The position numbers were made by a program, and so were the translations under genes. From Jonquetella anthropi DSM 22815 (GTDB lineage: Bacteria > Synergistota > Synergistia > Synergistales > Dethiosulfovibrionaceae), in assembly GCF_000237805.1 (NCBI RefSeq), contig NZ_CM001376.1, positions 791,010 through 855,009 on the forward strand: a stretch of DNA of 64,000 bases, given 5' to 3'. Positions 25,866 through 35,754 of the stretch are shown here, one piece after another. Positions within the stretch are counted from its first letter, which is position 1. Each line of letters opens with the position of its first letter. Under the pieces are notes generated by a model. That model searched no databases. It was not told the origin of the DNA and saw only the letters and a list, made by a program, of their open reading frames with translations.

Positions 25866-26105
25866 ATGAGCTGTCACGGGGAGACGAACTTTAAGGCAAA
25901 TCCCGAAGGGCTGACCTGGGAAGCGTTCCGAGATCAGACAATTGATCTGGCCGCCGCCCGGGGCGATGAGAAGTTTAACGCTTACGTTAAAGGCGTGACG
26001 CCTCGAGCGTGGGAACACGTGCTGTCAGAGAACTTTTTCACCCCGAAGGCCGCGGAAGCCCGGCTGTGGAAGTTCTACCAGTCGGACGTGGTCGGTCAGA
26101 ACTAG
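25866..26105 (+). CDS. Small hypothetical protein downstream of nfnB
   Basis: A 79-residue soluble protein (MSCHGETNFKANPEGLTWEA at the start) with an HGE/Cys N-terminus, no membrane segment and a Trp-containing C-terminal helix (AEARLWKFYQSDVV). I do not recognise it. It lies 23 bases after nfnB and 21 bases before a strong terminator, so it belongs to the same transcript. The ribosome-binding site is weak (AGGA). It could be an accessory subunit of the NfnAB complex or an independent stress protein. Confidence 0.6.
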   Translation: MSCHGETNFKANPEGLTWEAFRDQTIDLAAARGDEKFNAYVKGVTPRAWEHVLSENFFTPKAAEARLWKFYQSDVVGQN

Positions 26106-26126
26106 GGCGGAAGCGACACTAAAAAG

Positions 26127-26165
26127 AAGCCGGTCGGACAGATACCTGTCCGGCCGGCTTTTCGT
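26127..26165 (+). terminator. Terminator of the nfnAB operon
   Basis: AAGCCGGTCGGACAG (26127-26141) pairs with CTGTCCGGCCGGCTT (26146-26160), loop ATAC, followed by TTCGTTT. A second strand reading is also T-rich, so it may serve the convergent nfo gene. Confidence 0.85.
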
Positions 26166-26173
26166 TTCTTTTC

Positions 26174-27007
26174 CTAAATCAGGGCGGCTTTCAACTGTCG
26201 GATCTCCTGGGCGTAGCCGTCCAAGTCGTTGGGCGTCTCCAAATAGATGGGCAGGCGGCAGATTCTCGGGTCGTTCAGGAATTCGACGAGCTTTTCAAAG
26301 CCAAGGCTCCCCTCGCCCAGCTTGGCGTGCCTGTCTTTGCGGGAGGCAAACGGCGTGAGCGAGTCGTTGACATGCAGGGCCTTCAGCCGATCAAGCCCAA
26401 TAAGGCGGTCGAACTCGTCGAGAAGGGCCGTCGGGGCGTTCTTTAAGTCGTAGCCGGCCGAATAGATGTGGCAGGTATCGAGGCACACGCCAAGCCGAGC
26501 TGAGTTCGAGACCCGACGCAGTATTTCCCCTAGCTCCTGAAAGGAGGAGCCGACTTCCGTCCCCTTTCCGGACATGGTTTCAAGCAGGACGTCCGTACTG
26601 GTCACCTTGGGAAGTACCTCGTCCAGCAGAGAGACGATCATGCTGAGCGCTTCTGAGGTTCCCTGTCCGACGTGGCAGCCGGGATGAAAGTTGTACAGGT
26701 TGTCGGGAAAGAACTCGTCCATGATGGACAGGTCGCGGGCCATAACTGACCGGGCAAATTCCCGAACGCTTTCCTTATCCGAGCACGGGTTCAGCGTGTA
26801 GGGCGCGTGGCACAGGATTGGCCCATTTGAGCCGAGCCACGTTCTCAGCTCTGCGGCGTCCCGAGCGGAAATCGTTTTGCTTCGGCTTCCTCTGGGATTA
26901 GTCATGAAGAACTGAAAGCACGTCCCGCCGATCGACTCAGCAGCCCGCGCCATGGCGGCGTACCCATTGGCAACCGATAGGTGGCATCCTATTGGACGGC
27001 TTGTCAT
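26174..27007 (-). CDS. nfo: Endonuclease IV (AP endonuclease)
   Basis: A 277-residue TIM-barrel nuclease with the zinc ligands of endonuclease IV visible in order: His in LCHAPYTLN, His in NFHPGCHVG, Glu in LLETMSGKG, Asp and His in VCLDTCHIYSAGYD, His in LHVNDSLTPF, Asp/His in RKDRHAKLGEGSLG and Glu in IYLETPNDLDGY. It cuts 5' to abasic sites in base-excision repair. ATG at 27007 has AAGGAGAT upstream; the frame to 27043 runs into the preceding terminator. Confidence 0.96.
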   Translation of the reverse strand: MTSRPIGCHLSVANGYAAMARAAESIGGTCFQFFMTNPRGSRSKTISARDAAELRTWLGSNGPILCHAPYTLNPCSDKESVREFARSVMARDLSIMDEFFPDNLYNFHPGCHVGQGTSEALSMIVSLLDEVLPKVTSTDVLLETMSGKGTEVGSSFQELGEILRRVSNSARLGVCLDTCHIYSAGYDLKNAPTALLDEFDRLIGLDRLKALHVNDSLTPFASRKDRHAKLGEGSLGFEKLVEFLNDPRICRLPIYLETPNDLDGYAQEIRQLKAALI

Positions 27008-27030
27008 CCAAAATCTCCTTTCGGTGAGAA

Positions 27031-27067
27031 AAATGAAAACCACCCGGAAAGTCCTCTTCCGGGTGGT
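27031..27067 (-). terminator. Terminator after the OmpH-like gene
   Basis: Minus-strand ACCACCCGGAA and TTCCGGGTGGT pair (27067-27039) with a seven-base loop, followed by TTCATTTTT. It ends the OmpH-like transcript before nfo. Confidence 0.85.
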
Positions 27068-27087
27068 CAGTCACGTCATTAAAAGGG

Positions 27088-27591
27088 TTACTTGCCGGCA
27101 GGCGGGTTGACCGTCACCTTGGGCAGTTCCGGGAACTTGGGAGTGTAAGAATCGACGATTTTAAGGATGTCAGGTGTGATGCTAACGGTGTTGGAGAACG
27201 CCAAGACGAGCCGGGAGCTGAGAACAATGTCGTATTTGCTGGAGTTCTTCTTATACCACTGGTTCACAGCGGCACTCAGCTGTTGAGAGAGAACGCTGTT
27301 TACCGCGGCACGCTCGCGGTCCATCTGCTGGTTCAGCGTGTACTCGGCCTGGGCGAGGACTTTTTTAGCCTCGTCGGTCTGCTCCTTGCCCTTGTACATT
27401 TCGGCCAGCTTGTCGTAAGCGCCCTGCAGGATCTTCTGAGCTTCAACCAAGTGGGCCTGTCCAGCTTTAGCTGCTTTCGATTCAGAGAAAATCTTGTCGA
27501 CGTTGACAACAGCTACAGGACCAGCCACGGCAGCAGATGCAAGACATACAGCCGACAAAGCAGCAACGACGAGCGCAAGGCACTTTTTCAT
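27088..27591 (-). CDS. OmpH/Skp-like periplasmic chaperone-family protein
   Basis: A 167-residue exported protein with a clear signal peptide (MKKCLALVVAALSAVCLASA, cleavage near AVAG). The mature part starts PVAVVNVDKIFSESKAAKAG, typical of the OmpH/Skp family, followed by a long helical hairpin (residues about 45-120) and a Pro-rich tail (FPELPKVTVNPPAGK). Skp homologues carry outer-membrane proteins across the periplasm, so this implies a diderm cell. It is not next to bamA or lpx genes here. It has its own extended -10 promoter and terminator. Confidence 0.85.
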   Translation of the reverse strand: MKKCLALVVAALSAVCLASAAVAGPVAVVNVDKIFSESKAAKAGQAHLVEAQKILQGAYDKLAEMYKGKEQTDEAKKVLAQAEYTLNQQMDRERAAVNSVLSQQLSAAVNQWYKKNSSKYDIVLSSRLVLAFSNTVSITPDILKIVDSYTPKFPELPKVTVNPPAGK

Positions 27592-27630
27592 TGAGAAATG
27601 ACCTCCTTAATTTAGAAGCATGACTGCACG

Positions 27631-27639
27631 ATTATACCA
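27631..27639 (-). promoter_or_regulatory. Extended -10 promoter of the OmpH-like gene
   Basis: Minus-strand TGGTATAAT (27639-27631), a TG-n-TATAAT extended -10, 40 bases before the start codon. No clear -35 is present, as is common for extended -10 promoters. Confidence 0.55.
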
Positions 27640-27694
27640 CGTTCAGTGTTAAGTACTCATTTTCAAATAAGCGCCGATAAAGGTGTTCAAGATT

Positions 27695-28819
27695 TTATTC
27701 CTTGAAGAGTTCCTTCTCAATTGCCGAAATTATTTCTCTTGCCGCAGCGGTCGGCGTCATGGAGCCGTCTGCCACGCCGCTGTTGACTCGCGACCGGGCG
27801 GTGACGATCACAGGGTTGCGCTCGATGACGTCGTGAAGGAACTCGTCCACCATCGTGCTGACCCAATCGATGTTCTGCTCGCGACGTCGGCGCTCGAAAA
27901 CGCCCGACGCCGTGACGTTCTCCTTGAACTGGCAGATCACGTCCCACATCTCGGGAACCCCTTCGCCGGTGACAGACGAACAGACGTAGGCCCGGCTGTG
28001 CCAGCCTTCGGTGGCAGGGCGAAGGTAGTGCAGCATCTGGTCGAAGTCAGCCCGGGCGACGAGCGCTTTCGGCCGGTTATCCCCGTCTGCTTTGTTGACG
28101 AGAATCGAGTCGGCCAGCTCCATAATGCCTTTTTTGATACCCTGCAGGTCATCCCCCGCGCCGGTGATGGCGACCATGAGGAAATAGTCCACCATGCCGC
28201 GGACGGTCGTCTCGCTCTGTCCTACGCCGACCGTTTCAACAAGAATGACGTCATATCCGGCCGCCTCGCACAGCAACATCGTTTCCCGGCTCTTACGAGT
28301 GACGCCGCCAAGAGTTCCGCCTGATGGGGACGGGCGAATAAAGGCGTTCGGTTCCCTTGAAAGCTGCTCCATTCGCGTTTTATCGCCGAGGATTGAGCCC
28401 TTGGAAATCGAGCTCGACGGGTCAACAGCCAACACGGCGACCTTATGCCCCAACCTGCACAGGTGCGTTCCCAGCGCCTCAATGAAGGTGCTTTTGCCGG
28501 CACCCGGAACGCCTGTGATGCCGACTCGAATTGACTGGCCGGTATGAGGCAAAATAGACGAAACGATTTGCTGTCCCAGCTCGAAGTGCTTAGGAGCGTT
28601 GCTCTCGATGACTGTAATGGCTTTTGAGAGAATCATCCGGTTGCCGGCTAAAATGCCCGCCACGTAGTCCTCAGCCGTGAACCGGCGGCGCTGCGGACGG
28701 CTGGCGTCGGGCAATGCCGCGCCTTCGTCCGCGACGCCGGTCATAACTCGTCCCGCGTAAGCGCCGTCAGCCCCTTCAGGCTGCCACTCGGGACGGTACA
28801 GGTCGTACGTTTCGGCCAT
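27695..28819 (-). CDS. meaB: Methylmalonyl-CoA mutase-associated GTPase MeaB
   Basis: A 374-residue G3E-family GTPase. The P-loop is GVTGVPGAGKSTFIEAL; the region AVDPSSSISKGSILGDKTRM with Asp and Ser contacts, the base-recognition NKAD and VETVGVGQSE are all characteristic. MeaB/ArgK loads and protects adenosylcobalamin on methylmalonyl-CoA mutase. It is five bases downstream of mutB, which fixes the substrate. The first 40 residues are a longer, less conserved arm than in some homologues. Confidence 0.95.
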   Translation of the reverse strand: MAETYDLYRPEWQPEGADGAYAGRVMTGVADEGAALPDASRPQRRRFTAEDYVAGILAGNRMILSKAITVIESNAPKHFELGQQIVSSILPHTGQSIRVGITGVPGAGKSTFIEALGTHLCRLGHKVAVLAVDPSSSISKGSILGDKTRMEQLSREPNAFIRPSPSGGTLGGVTRKSRETMLLCEAAGYDVILVETVGVGQSETTVRGMVDYFLMVAITGAGDDLQGIKKGIMELADSILVNKADGDNRPKALVARADFDQMLHYLRPATEGWHSRAYVCSSVTGEGVPEMWDVICQFKENVTASGVFERRRREQNIDWVSTMVDEFLHDVIERNPVIVTARSRVNSGVADGSMTPTAAAREIISAIEKELFKE

Positions 28820-28824
28820 TCCTG

Positions 28825-31026
28825 CTAGTTCACTTCGACTTCCGACAGCTCAAGACGCTTGTTCAGGATCTCGAGCATCTGCTTGGCTGCGGCAGGAATG
28901 ACGGTTCCGGGGCCGAAGATAGCCGCCGCGCCGTGATCGTACAGGAACTGGTAATCCTGAGCTGGGATAACGCCGCCGGCAACGACCATGATGTCACCCC
29001 GGCCGCGCTTTTTCAGCTCTTCAACCAGCTGGGGAAGCAGGGTCTTGTGACCTGCCGCCAGACTGCTCATGCCGATGATGTGAACGTCGTTGTCCACCGC
29101 GTCTTGAGCCGCCTCTGCCGGCGTCTGGAAGAGCGGCCCCACGTCCACGTCGAAGCCCATGTCGGCGTAGGCGGTCGCCACAACCTTGGCGCCCCTGTCG
29201 TGGCCGTCCTGCCCCATTTTGGCCACCATGATACGGGGACGTCGGCCTTCCCTGGCTTCGAACTCGTCGGTCATATGGCGCACTTCTTCCATGATTTCGT
29301 TGTCGCCGAACTCAGTGCTGTAGATGCCCGAGATTGAACGAATGACAGCCTTGTGGCGGCCGCATACCTTCTCGATAGCGGCTGAGATTTCGCCCAGCGA
29401 CGCCCGCGCCCGCGCGGCTTCGACGGACAGTTCAAGCAGGTTTCCATCGCCGGTTTCCATTGACTTCGTGATGGCGTTCAGCCATTTGTCGACGTCCTCT
29501 TGGTTCCGGTTCGCCCGCAGCTTTTCGAGACGGGCAATCTGGGCCTGGCGTACCGCCGTGTTGTCCACGTCCAAAATGTCCAGAGGGTCTTCCTTTTCCA
29601 GCTGGTAGGCGTTGATGCCGACAATTTTTTCCTTGCCCGAATCGATGTGAGCCTGCCGTCTGGCCGCCGCTTCTTCAATGCGCATCTTCGGAAGCCCGGT
29701 GTCGATAGCCTTTGCCATGCCGCCCAAGGACTCGACTTCCTGAATGTGTCCCCAAGCGCGGCGAATGAGCTCATTGGTGAGCGACTCGACGTAGTAGGAG
29801 CCAGCCCACGGATCGATGACCTGACAGACGTTCGTCTCGTCCTGAATGTACAGCTGGGTGTTTCGGGCAATTCGGGCTGAGAAGTCGGTCGGCAGGGCAA
29901 TTGCCTCGTCAAGGGCGTTGGTGTGCAGCGACTGGGTGTGTCCCAGCGCGGCGCCCATGGCCTCGACGCAGGTTCGGGTCACGTTGTTGAACGGGTCCTG
30001 TGCCGTCAGACTCCAGCCGGAGGTCTGACTGTGAGTCCGCAGGGCCATCGACTTGGTATTCTTGGCGTCGAAGCTCTTGACGATTTTCGCCCAGAGCATT
30101 CGGGCAGCACGCATTTTAGCGACTTCCATAAAGTAGTTCTTGCCGATTGCCCAGAAGAACGAAAGCCGGGAGGCGAAGTCGTCGACCTGCAGTCCCGCCT
30201 TGATTCCCGTGCGGATGTACTCCAGCCCGTCAGCCAGGGTGTAGCCCATTTCGATGTCGGCGGTGGCGCCTGCCTCCTGCATGTGATAGCCCGAGATGGA
30301 AATGCTGTTGAACTTGGGCATGTTGTGCGACGTGTAGGCGAAAATGTCGCCGATGATCCGCATCGAAGGCGCCGGCGGGTAAATGTAGGTGTTGCGAACC
30401 ATAAATTCTTTCAGGATATCGTTCTGGATCGTGCCAGACAGGATGCTCTTGTCAACGCCCTGCTCCTCAGCGGCCACGATGTAGAACGCCATGACCGGCA
30501 GAACGGCCCCGTTCATGGTCATTGACACGGACATTTGGCCGAGCGGAATGCCCGAGAACAGTATCTCCATGTCGAGAATGGAGTCGACTGCCACGCCGGC
30601 TTTACCGACGTCACCGACGACCCGCGGGTGATCCGAGTCGTATCCTCGGTGGGTTGCCAGGTCGAACGCGATGGAAAGACCCTTCTGACCGGCGGCGAGG
30701 TTGCGCCGGTAGAACGCGTTGCTCTCCTCGGCGGTGGAAAATCCGGCGTACTGGCGAACGGTCCAAGGCCGAATCACGTACATCGTGGCGTACGGGCCTC
30801 TGAGGAACGGCGGCAGCCCGGCGACATAGCCTAAATGACGGCAGGAGGCGATGTCCTCCGCGTTATACAGGGGCTGAACGTCGATCTGCTCCATCATGCG
30901 GACGCACAGCTCTTCGACGGAATGGCCAGTTTCGGCCTGAACGCGCTTTTTCCACTCGCTGTAGCTCTCAGAGCGCGACGCGCCGCATGCCTTCAAGGCG
31001 ACGCCGCTGAAATCGACAGAACTCAT
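28825..31026 (-). CDS. mutB: Methylmalonyl-CoA mutase large subunit
   Basis: A 733-residue protein with the TIM-barrel CoA-binding domain ([28 protein letters not shown]-like region [32 protein letters not shown]) and the C-terminal B12 domain carrying the cobalt-ligand motif [20 protein letters not shown]. It interconverts methylmalonyl-CoA and succinyl-CoA by a radical mechanism, linking propionate to succinate. It overlaps mutA by one base (TGATG). Methylmalonyl-CoA epimerase and decarboxylase genes are not in this window. Confidence 0.97.
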   Translation of the reverse strand: MSSVDFSGVALKACGASRSESYSEWKKRVQAETGHSVEELCVRMMEQIDVQPLYNAEDIASCRHLGYVAGLPPFLRGPYATMYVIRPWTVRQYAGFSTAEESNAFYRRNLAAGQKGLSIAFDLATHRGYDSDHPRVVGDVGKAGVAVDSILDMEILFSGIPLGQMSVSMTMNGAVLPVMAFYIVAAEEQGVDKSILSGTIQNDILKEFMVRNTYIYPPAPSMRIIGDIFAYTSHNMPKFNSISISGYHMQEAGATADIEMGYTLADGLEYIRTGIKAGLQVDDFASRLSFFWAIGKNYFMEVAKMRAARMLWAKIVKSFDAKNTKSMALRTHSQTSGWSLTAQDPFNNVTRTCVEAMGAALGHTQSLHTNALDEAIALPTDFSARIARNTQLYIQDETNVCQVIDPWAGSYYVESLTNELIRRAWGHIQEVESLGGMAKAIDTGLPKMRIEEAAARRQAHIDSGKEKIVGINAYQLEKEDPLDILDVDNTAVRQAQIARLEKLRANRNQEDVDKWLNAITKSMETGDGNLLELSVEAARARASLGEISAAIEKVCGRHKAVIRSISGIYSTEFGDNEIMEEVRHMTDEFEAREGRRPRIMVAKMGQDGHDRGAKVVATAYADMGFDVDVGPLFQTPAEAAQDAVDNDVHIIGMSSLAAGHKTLLPQLVEELKKRGRGDIMVVAGGVIPAQDYQFLYDHGAAAIFGPGTVIPAAAKQMLEILNKRLELSEVEVN

Positions 31027-33158
31027 CAGCAGATCCCCCTTTCCTTCTGGATGGCGGTCAGAATGCTGAGACAGTCTGCCTTGACGTGAATGAACTCGTC
31101 AACCCCCGCTTCGACGTAAGCGTCCTTCATCTCCGGGGCCGGAGCTCCGGCCAGGATGACCTTGACGTTCGGGTTGCCGGCCTTGATGGCACGCGCTGTC
31201 GGCGGGACAAGTTCGGGATACGTGGCGTCAGTCGAGCAGATGATGGCCACGTGGGCGCCGCTTTCGAGGGCCGCCGCTGCGGCTTCTTCCGGCGTGGCGA
31301 ACCCGTCGTTGCCGATGACTTGGAAGTGAGCGACTTCCATGAACCCGCGGCTGAAGTCCGCTCGCGGTTTGTGCTGCGGGATAGGTCCCATGTTGCAGAG
31401 GAATACCTTGACGTTCTCGTTGCCGGCAGCGACCCAGTCCTCGGTGCGCTTTCTGAGCGCTTCAAACTGTTCGGTCCAGTGGTGGGCCGCTATAGGCTCG
31501 ACGGAAAGGTCGTCGGCCCGACGCCATGTCCCAGCGATCTCGCCGAGGGTGGCACCGTTTTCTGCTGCCAGAACGGCGTTTTCGACGCTGACGTCGTCGG
31601 CCAGACGACGAAGGGATTCTTCTGCCGCTTGAGTGGAACGTGCTTTTTTGTGCTCGGCCACCGCTTGCCGGCGGGACGCCTTGAAGGCTTCAGGGTCAAA
31701 GGTCGACTTTTCGAGCGGCGTTTCGGCCATGTTGGCGTACATATTGATCCCAACGGCCCGGTCTTTTCGCGTCGAGAGAGCCTTGAACCGGGCGCGCAGC
31801 GTTTCATTCACAGAGGACTGAACTGTCCCGTGCTTCAGCGACTCGAGGATCCCGCCTTCGGCTTCGACAGCTTGGAACAGGCTCCACGCCTTTTCGGCAA
31901 CCTGAGAAGTCAGCTTTTCGACAAACCATGAGCCGCCGGCCGGGTCGACCGGCGTCGTCATGTTGAACTCGGTGCGGAACATGATCTGTTGGTTTCGGGC
32001 GATTCGGCGAGCCTGTTCCGTGCTTGGCCTGACGGTCCGATCAAACGGGTTGATCTGCAGCAGGTCAAGGCCGCCGACGATGCCGCTGAACGCCTGGGTC
32101 GTCGCCCGCAGGATGTTCACGTACGGGTCGTAGGTTGTGGCGGTAAAACTGGACGTGCTGGCCATGACCTGCGCCTTCTGGGCCTCGGCTCCGGCGCCGA
32201 AGGCCTCGCTTACCGTGGACCAGAGCACCCGCAGGGCCCGAAGCTTGGCGATCTCCATAAAGAAGTTGGCGCCCAGCGAAACGCGGAACCGAATTTGACC
32301 GCAGGCCTCGTCGGCGCTCAGTCCCCGGTCAATCAGGGCGCGGACGTAGAACGCAGCTGAGGCGATGGTCAGAGCCAGTTCCTGAACGGCTGACGCGCCT
32401 CCGTCAGCGTAGGGCGTGCCGCTGGCGATAACTGTCCGCAACTTTGGCGACGACTGGCACGCCGTGCGGGCCAGCTGGGCCATGTGGTCAAGCGCCGTTT
32501 CAAGCGGCTCGTCCAAGCGGCCCCATTGGGCCAACTCGCTCAGCGGATCTGCCCCGATGCAGCCGGACAGTTTCTCAATCTCCTGTCCGCGGTGGGCCAT
32601 ACAGGCCCGAAGCAGGGCGTAAAAAGGCAGGGCGTCGCAGCCGGCGTTGACGTGCAGCGGATACGCTGTCAGGTCGATCCCGTCGGTCAGCTGGTCCAGC
32701 TCGTCGGCGGTCGCTAAAGAGACGGCCCGTCCGCTTTGGTGAAGCGGCTCGTCAAAGCAGCGGCGAGTTCCTTCGTCCAGAGCGATATTGATCACGTCGG
32801 CGCCTTTTTTCAGCTCGTCGCAGAGCGCGCTGTGCGCGTCAGCGATGCCGGCATACTCGCAGGCTTGAGCGATTCCCCACGGGTGTTGCTCGTACCCGCC
32901 GGCAAAGCAGCCGCGAAGGTACGGCGTCTCTCCCGGCGCGCTGTCAAGGTTCTCCAACCCGTCGATGTCGTAGCCCCAGTACATGCCGTTCAGAACGATG
33001 CCCTCGTATGTCTTGGTGAACATCTTCTTCTCGAACGGCGCCCCCTTCAGTAGCTTCTCAACCGCCTCTTTCCACTCGTCAAACGTCGGCTTGGGAAACT
33101 CGTCGAAGGTGACGTCCGGCAAATGCTGGACGTCTGTGCTTTTTTCGTCGTTCGCCAC
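31026..33158 (-). CDS. mutA: Methylmalonyl-CoA mutase small subunit
   Basis: A 710-residue paralogue of MutB. It keeps the barrel and flavodoxin-like domain but lacks the DxHxxG cobalamin ligand (the equivalent region reads [20 protein letters not shown]), as expected for the non-catalytic alpha subunit. GTG at 33158 is chosen, with GAGAGG seven bases upstream; the frame to 33215 has no ribosome-binding site. It is the first gene of mutA-mutB-meaB. No B12 riboswitch is recognisable in the 278 bases upstream. Confidence 0.95.
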   Translation of the reverse strand: MANDEKSTDVQHLPDVTFDEFPKPTFDEWKEAVEKLLKGAPFEKKMFTKTYEGIVLNGMYWGYDIDGLENLDSAPGETPYLRGCFAGGYEQHPWGIAQACEYAGIADAHSALCDELKKGADVINIALDEGTRRCFDEPLHQSGRAVSLATADELDQLTDGIDLTAYPLHVNAGCDALPFYALLRACMAHRGQEIEKLSGCIGADPLSELAQWGRLDEPLETALDHMAQLARTACQSSPKLRTVIASGTPYADGGASAVQELALTIASAAFYVRALIDRGLSADEACGQIRFRVSLGANFFMEIAKLRALRVLWSTVSEAFGAGAEAQKAQVMASTSSFTATTYDPYVNILRATTQAFSGIVGGLDLLQINPFDRTVRPSTEQARRIARNQQIMFRTEFNMTTPVDPAGGSWFVEKLTSQVAEKAWSLFQAVEAEGGILESLKHGTVQSSVNETLRARFKALSTRKDRAVGINMYANMAETPLEKSTFDPEAFKASRRQAVAEHKKARSTQAAEESLRRLADDVSVENAVLAAENGATLGEIAGTWRRADDLSVEPIAAHHWTEQFEALRKRTEDWVAAGNENVKVFLCNMGPIPQHKPRADFSRGFMEVAHFQVIGNDGFATPEEAAAAALESGAHVAIICSTDATYPELVPPTARAIKAGNPNVKVILAGAPAPEMKDAYVEAGVDEFIHVKADCLSILTAIQKERGIC

Positions 33159-33436
33159 TGTCGATCCTCTCCTCCCGATTACTGATGCTCCGTTCCCAAT
33201 CTCATGCTCCGTCACGCGGGCCGGCTGTTCTTCGGGGCACTGACGCGGGCGCTTCAGCAGGCGCTCCGTGCCGTCGGCTTCGCCGGCCGCTTCTTTGCAG
33301 CAATCTATTTAAAGATTTTACACGGCTTCATTGACAAAATCTAGCCAAGAGAACCTTCCGTAAGGTTTCGTTTGTCGCCCCCAACCGGAAATGTTAGTCT
33401 AATCTGGTATTTTTTGTTGGAAGAGGGGGAAGCATT

Positions 33437-34630
33437 ATGCCATCGAATCATGACTGTCTGTCTCTTATTGGACCCATCGTCGATCGAATGTCCGGCGAAC
33501 TGATAGAACTGAGTCATTCGATTCACGATCACCCTGAGCTGGGCCTTGAAGAGTACAAGGCCGCCGAATGGCTCACGTCGTTCATATCCCGTCACGGGTT
33601 TACGATCCAGCGTCCGTACATGGGCTTGGAGACGGCCTTTCGGGCAGTCTGCGGAACCGTTGGGAAGGGGCCGCAAATCGCCTTCTTAGCCGAGTACGAC
33701 GCGCTGAAAGGTCTGGGACATGCCTGCGGCCACAATATCATCGCCGCGTCGTCGGCTGGCGCCGCGGCCGCTTTAGCCGAGGCTCTTCGGGGGCGCGAGG
33801 GTGCCGTGTACCTCTACGGCACGCCGGCGGAGGAAACGTTTGGGAGCAAGGTGCTCATGTCTGACCGCGGCGCGTTTGACGGAATCGACTGCGCGATGAT
33901 GATGCACCCGTCTGCTGAGCTGAACATCGTCGGCCGCGGAGGCTTGGCGGCCGTTTCGCTTGACGTGGTATTTGAGGGCAAGCCGGCCCACTCCAGCAAG
34001 CCGGACGACGGGATCAACGCCCTGACCTCGGCAATCGGCCTGTTCAACGCGGTCAACGCCCAACTTCACCTGTGGCCGAACAAGAGCAAGATCAACGGCA
34101 TCATCACCGAAGGGGGCCAGGCTTCAAACGTCATTCCTGACCGAGCCTGCTGCTCCTTTACCATGAGGGCGGAGCGAAAGGACCAAATCGTGCCAATGAT
34201 CGAGGACTTCAAGCGGCTCGTCCAGGCCAGCGCTCTTCTGACCGGAGCGAAAAGCTCGGTGACAGTCGGCTCTGTGATGGCTGAGCGGCACTGCAACAGG
34301 GTGTTGGACGCGGCGTTCAAAAACGCCGTGGAGGCTTTGGGTGAACCGGTCGTTTGGGCCGACCCGAACGGCATGTTCGGCTCGTCGGATATCGGCAACG
34401 TTTCGTTGCTCGTCCCAGCCATTCACACGTATCTTTCGCTGGAAATTCCCGGCTGCGTCGGGCATACGCCGAAGTTCTGCCAGGCGGCCCGCTCCGAGCG
34501 GGGCGACAGAATAGCGGTTTTAGGCGCAAAGGCGCTGGCGATGACGGGCTGGCAGGTCGCGACCGACGGGGTGACCTTGCAGGCGGCCCGCCGGGAGTAC
34601 GAGGAACAGGTGCTTCCCCATCGGTGCTAG
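33437..34630 (+). CDS. M20-family metallopeptidase/amidohydrolase
   Basis: A 397-residue protein with the M20D layout: SIHDHPELGLEEYKAAEWL near the start, the metal-ligand segment FLAEYDALKGLGHACGHNII, GTPAEETFGSKV, and the dimerisation domain around residues 180-290 (GKPAHSSKPDDGINALTSAI). These enzymes hydrolyse N-acyl or p-aminobenzoyl-glutamate amides, or act as aminoacylases; the GHACGHN form is closest to the AbgB/aminobenzoyl-glutamate group. ATG at 33437 follows GAGGGGG. A weak promoter (TTGTCG, 17 bases, TAGTCT at 33372-33400) lies upstream. Confidence 0.85.
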   Translation: MPSNHDCLSLIGPIVDRMSGELIELSHSIHDHPELGLEEYKAAEWLTSFISRHGFTIQRPYMGLETAFRAVCGTVGKGPQIAFLAEYDALKGLGHACGHNIIAASSAGAAAALAEALRGREGAVYLYGTPAEETFGSKVLMSDRGAFDGIDCAMMMHPSAELNIVGRGGLAAVSLDVVFEGKPAHSSKPDDGINALTSAIGLFNAVNAQLHLWPNKSKINGIITEGGQASNVIPDRACCSFTMRAERKDQIVPMIEDFKRLVQASALLTGAKSSVTVGSVMAERHCNRVLDAAFKNAVEALGEPVVWADPNGMFGSSDIGNVSLLVPAIHTYLSLEIPGCVGHTPKFCQAARSERGDRIAVLGAKALAMTGWQVATDGVTLQAARREYEEQVLPHRC

Positions 34631-34770
34631 TTATCTTTCCGGCGGCGGCCAAAACATTTGCCGCATCCATGACAGCCGGTCGGACAGCGGCCTTTCCCGT
34701 GGCCGGCAAGAAGGCTCACGGCGATTGCCGGGACGGCAATCACGGCAATAAACAGAATGGTTTTAAGCAT
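34627..34770 (-). CDS. 47-residue Cys-rich membrane peptide
   Basis: A short gene with ATG at 34770, stop TAG at 34629-34627 and AAGGTG eight bases upstream. Residues 3-22 are one hydrophobic helix (TILFIAVIAVPAIAVSLLAG). It is followed by a basic Cys-rich tail, with cysteines at 29, 33, 36 and 39 and closing GRRRKDN. The layout (single N-terminal helix, CxxxCxxC-type tail, about 45 residues) resembles FeoB-associated Cys-rich membrane proteins, but no feoB is nearby. It overlaps the end of the M20 gene by four bases tail to tail and is divergent from the ferredoxin-domain gene. Confidence 0.6.
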   Translation of the reverse strand: MLKTILFIAVIAVPAIAVSLLAGHGKGRCPTGCHGCGKCFGRRRKDN

Positions 34771-34870
34771 GGCAGCACCTTCTTTAGGTTTTCCCGCGGG
34801 GGCCAGAGGGGGAATCTGCGGGACTAGGAGACATTTACATGAACAATTTCACGACTCGGGGGGAAAAGGG

Positions 34871-35656
34871 ATGAGTCCAACTCAGGGGAAATTAGTTCGG
34901 CGAATTATCCGAATTGACGAGGAAAAATGTGACGGCTGCGGCCAGTGCGCTACGGCATGTCACGAGAACGCCATAGAAATTATTAACGGCAAGGCAAAAC
35001 TGGTGAGCGACACGTACTGCGACGGTCTGGGCGACTGCCTTGGACAGTGCCCCAGAGGCGCCATATCTTTTGAGGAACGGGAGGCCGACGCCTACGACGC
35101 GGCCGCTGTGGCTCAGCGGGTTGCTTCCCGGACGGTCGGCGCCAAAACGCACCCCTGCACTGGTGGCTGTCCGGGGAGCGCGGCCCGACGGCTTTTTCAG
35201 CCAGCAGGCGATGCACCTGCCGTACCTGCGGCGGTTCCTGCCCCTGCTTTGCAGCACGCTGGGCGACTTTCGACGTGGCCTGTTCAGCTTCGGCTCGTTC
35301 CGCCGGGAGCCCCGTTTTTGGCCGGGGCTAATTGGGTTCTTGCGGCTGACTGCGTCGCCTACGCTTACCGAGGATTTCACGACACGTTCCTCGCTGACGG
35401 GACGGTCTGTCTGATCGGCTGCCCTAAATTGGACGACACTCAGGCGTACGAGACAAAGTTAGCCCAGATGATCACGGTCGCCCGACCGGCGTCGCTGACG
35501 GTAGCGCTGATGGAAGTCCCCTGCTGCAGCAGACTCGCCCTTCTGGCTGAGAAGGCGATTGAAGCTGCCAGAGTCTCGTTGGAATACCGTCGGGTGCAGT
35601 TGAGCCTGAGAGGAGACGTCCTGTCCGACCGGACGGTTGAATATCGTTTTGCCTGA
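34871..35656 (+). CDS. 4Fe-4S ferredoxin-domain protein
   Basis: A 261-residue protein with two [4Fe-4S] motifs: CDGCGQCATACHENAIEI and a second CDGLGDCLGQCPRGAI (residues about 15-65). A linker with HPCTGGCPGS (residues about 95-104) follows. The C-terminal domain (LSTWPVQLRLVPPGAPFLAG, AADCVAYAYRGFHDTFLADG, CLIGCPKLDD) is a conserved partner domain of unknown chemistry in anaerobes. It probably shuttles electrons in the cytoplasm. ATG at 34871 is used; an upstream in-frame ATG at 34757 would add a low-complexity, unlikely N-terminus. Confidence 0.85.
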   Translation: MSPTQGKLVRRIIRIDEEKCDGCGQCATACHENAIEIINGKAKLVSDTYCDGLGDCLGQCPRGAISFEEREADAYDAAAVAQRVASRTVGAKTHPCTGGCPGSAARRLFQPAGDAPAVPAAVPAPALQHAGRLSTWPVQLRLVPPGAPFLAGANWVLAADCVAYAYRGFHDTFLADGTVCLIGCPKLDDTQAYETKLAQMITVARPASLTVALMEVPCCSRLALLAEKAIEAARVSLEYRRVQLSLRGDVLSDRTVEYRFA

Positions 35657-35667
35657 TCGGGTAAAGC

Positions 35668-35696
35668 TTGCCTTTTCCGCCGACTGCAGGCATAAT
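35668..35696 (+). promoter_or_regulatory. Promoter of the DEAD-family helicase gene
   Basis: TTGCCT (35668-35673), a 17-base spacer and CATAAT (35691-35696), beginning 11 bases after the upstream stop. It is one of the better-matched promoters in the window. Confidence 0.6.
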
Positions 35697-35754
35697 GTTA
35701 AATCTTGTCAAAAATTTTCCGTCATCGCACGATTGTTTTCTTGGAGGTTTTTCA

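Noticed and set aside
33159-33436. Possible cobalamin riboswitch ahead of mutA
   Set aside because: The region is only 278 bases, shared with the divergent M20 gene, and I see no B12-box-like segment. Use of B12 by the enzyme does not itself imply a riboswitch here.
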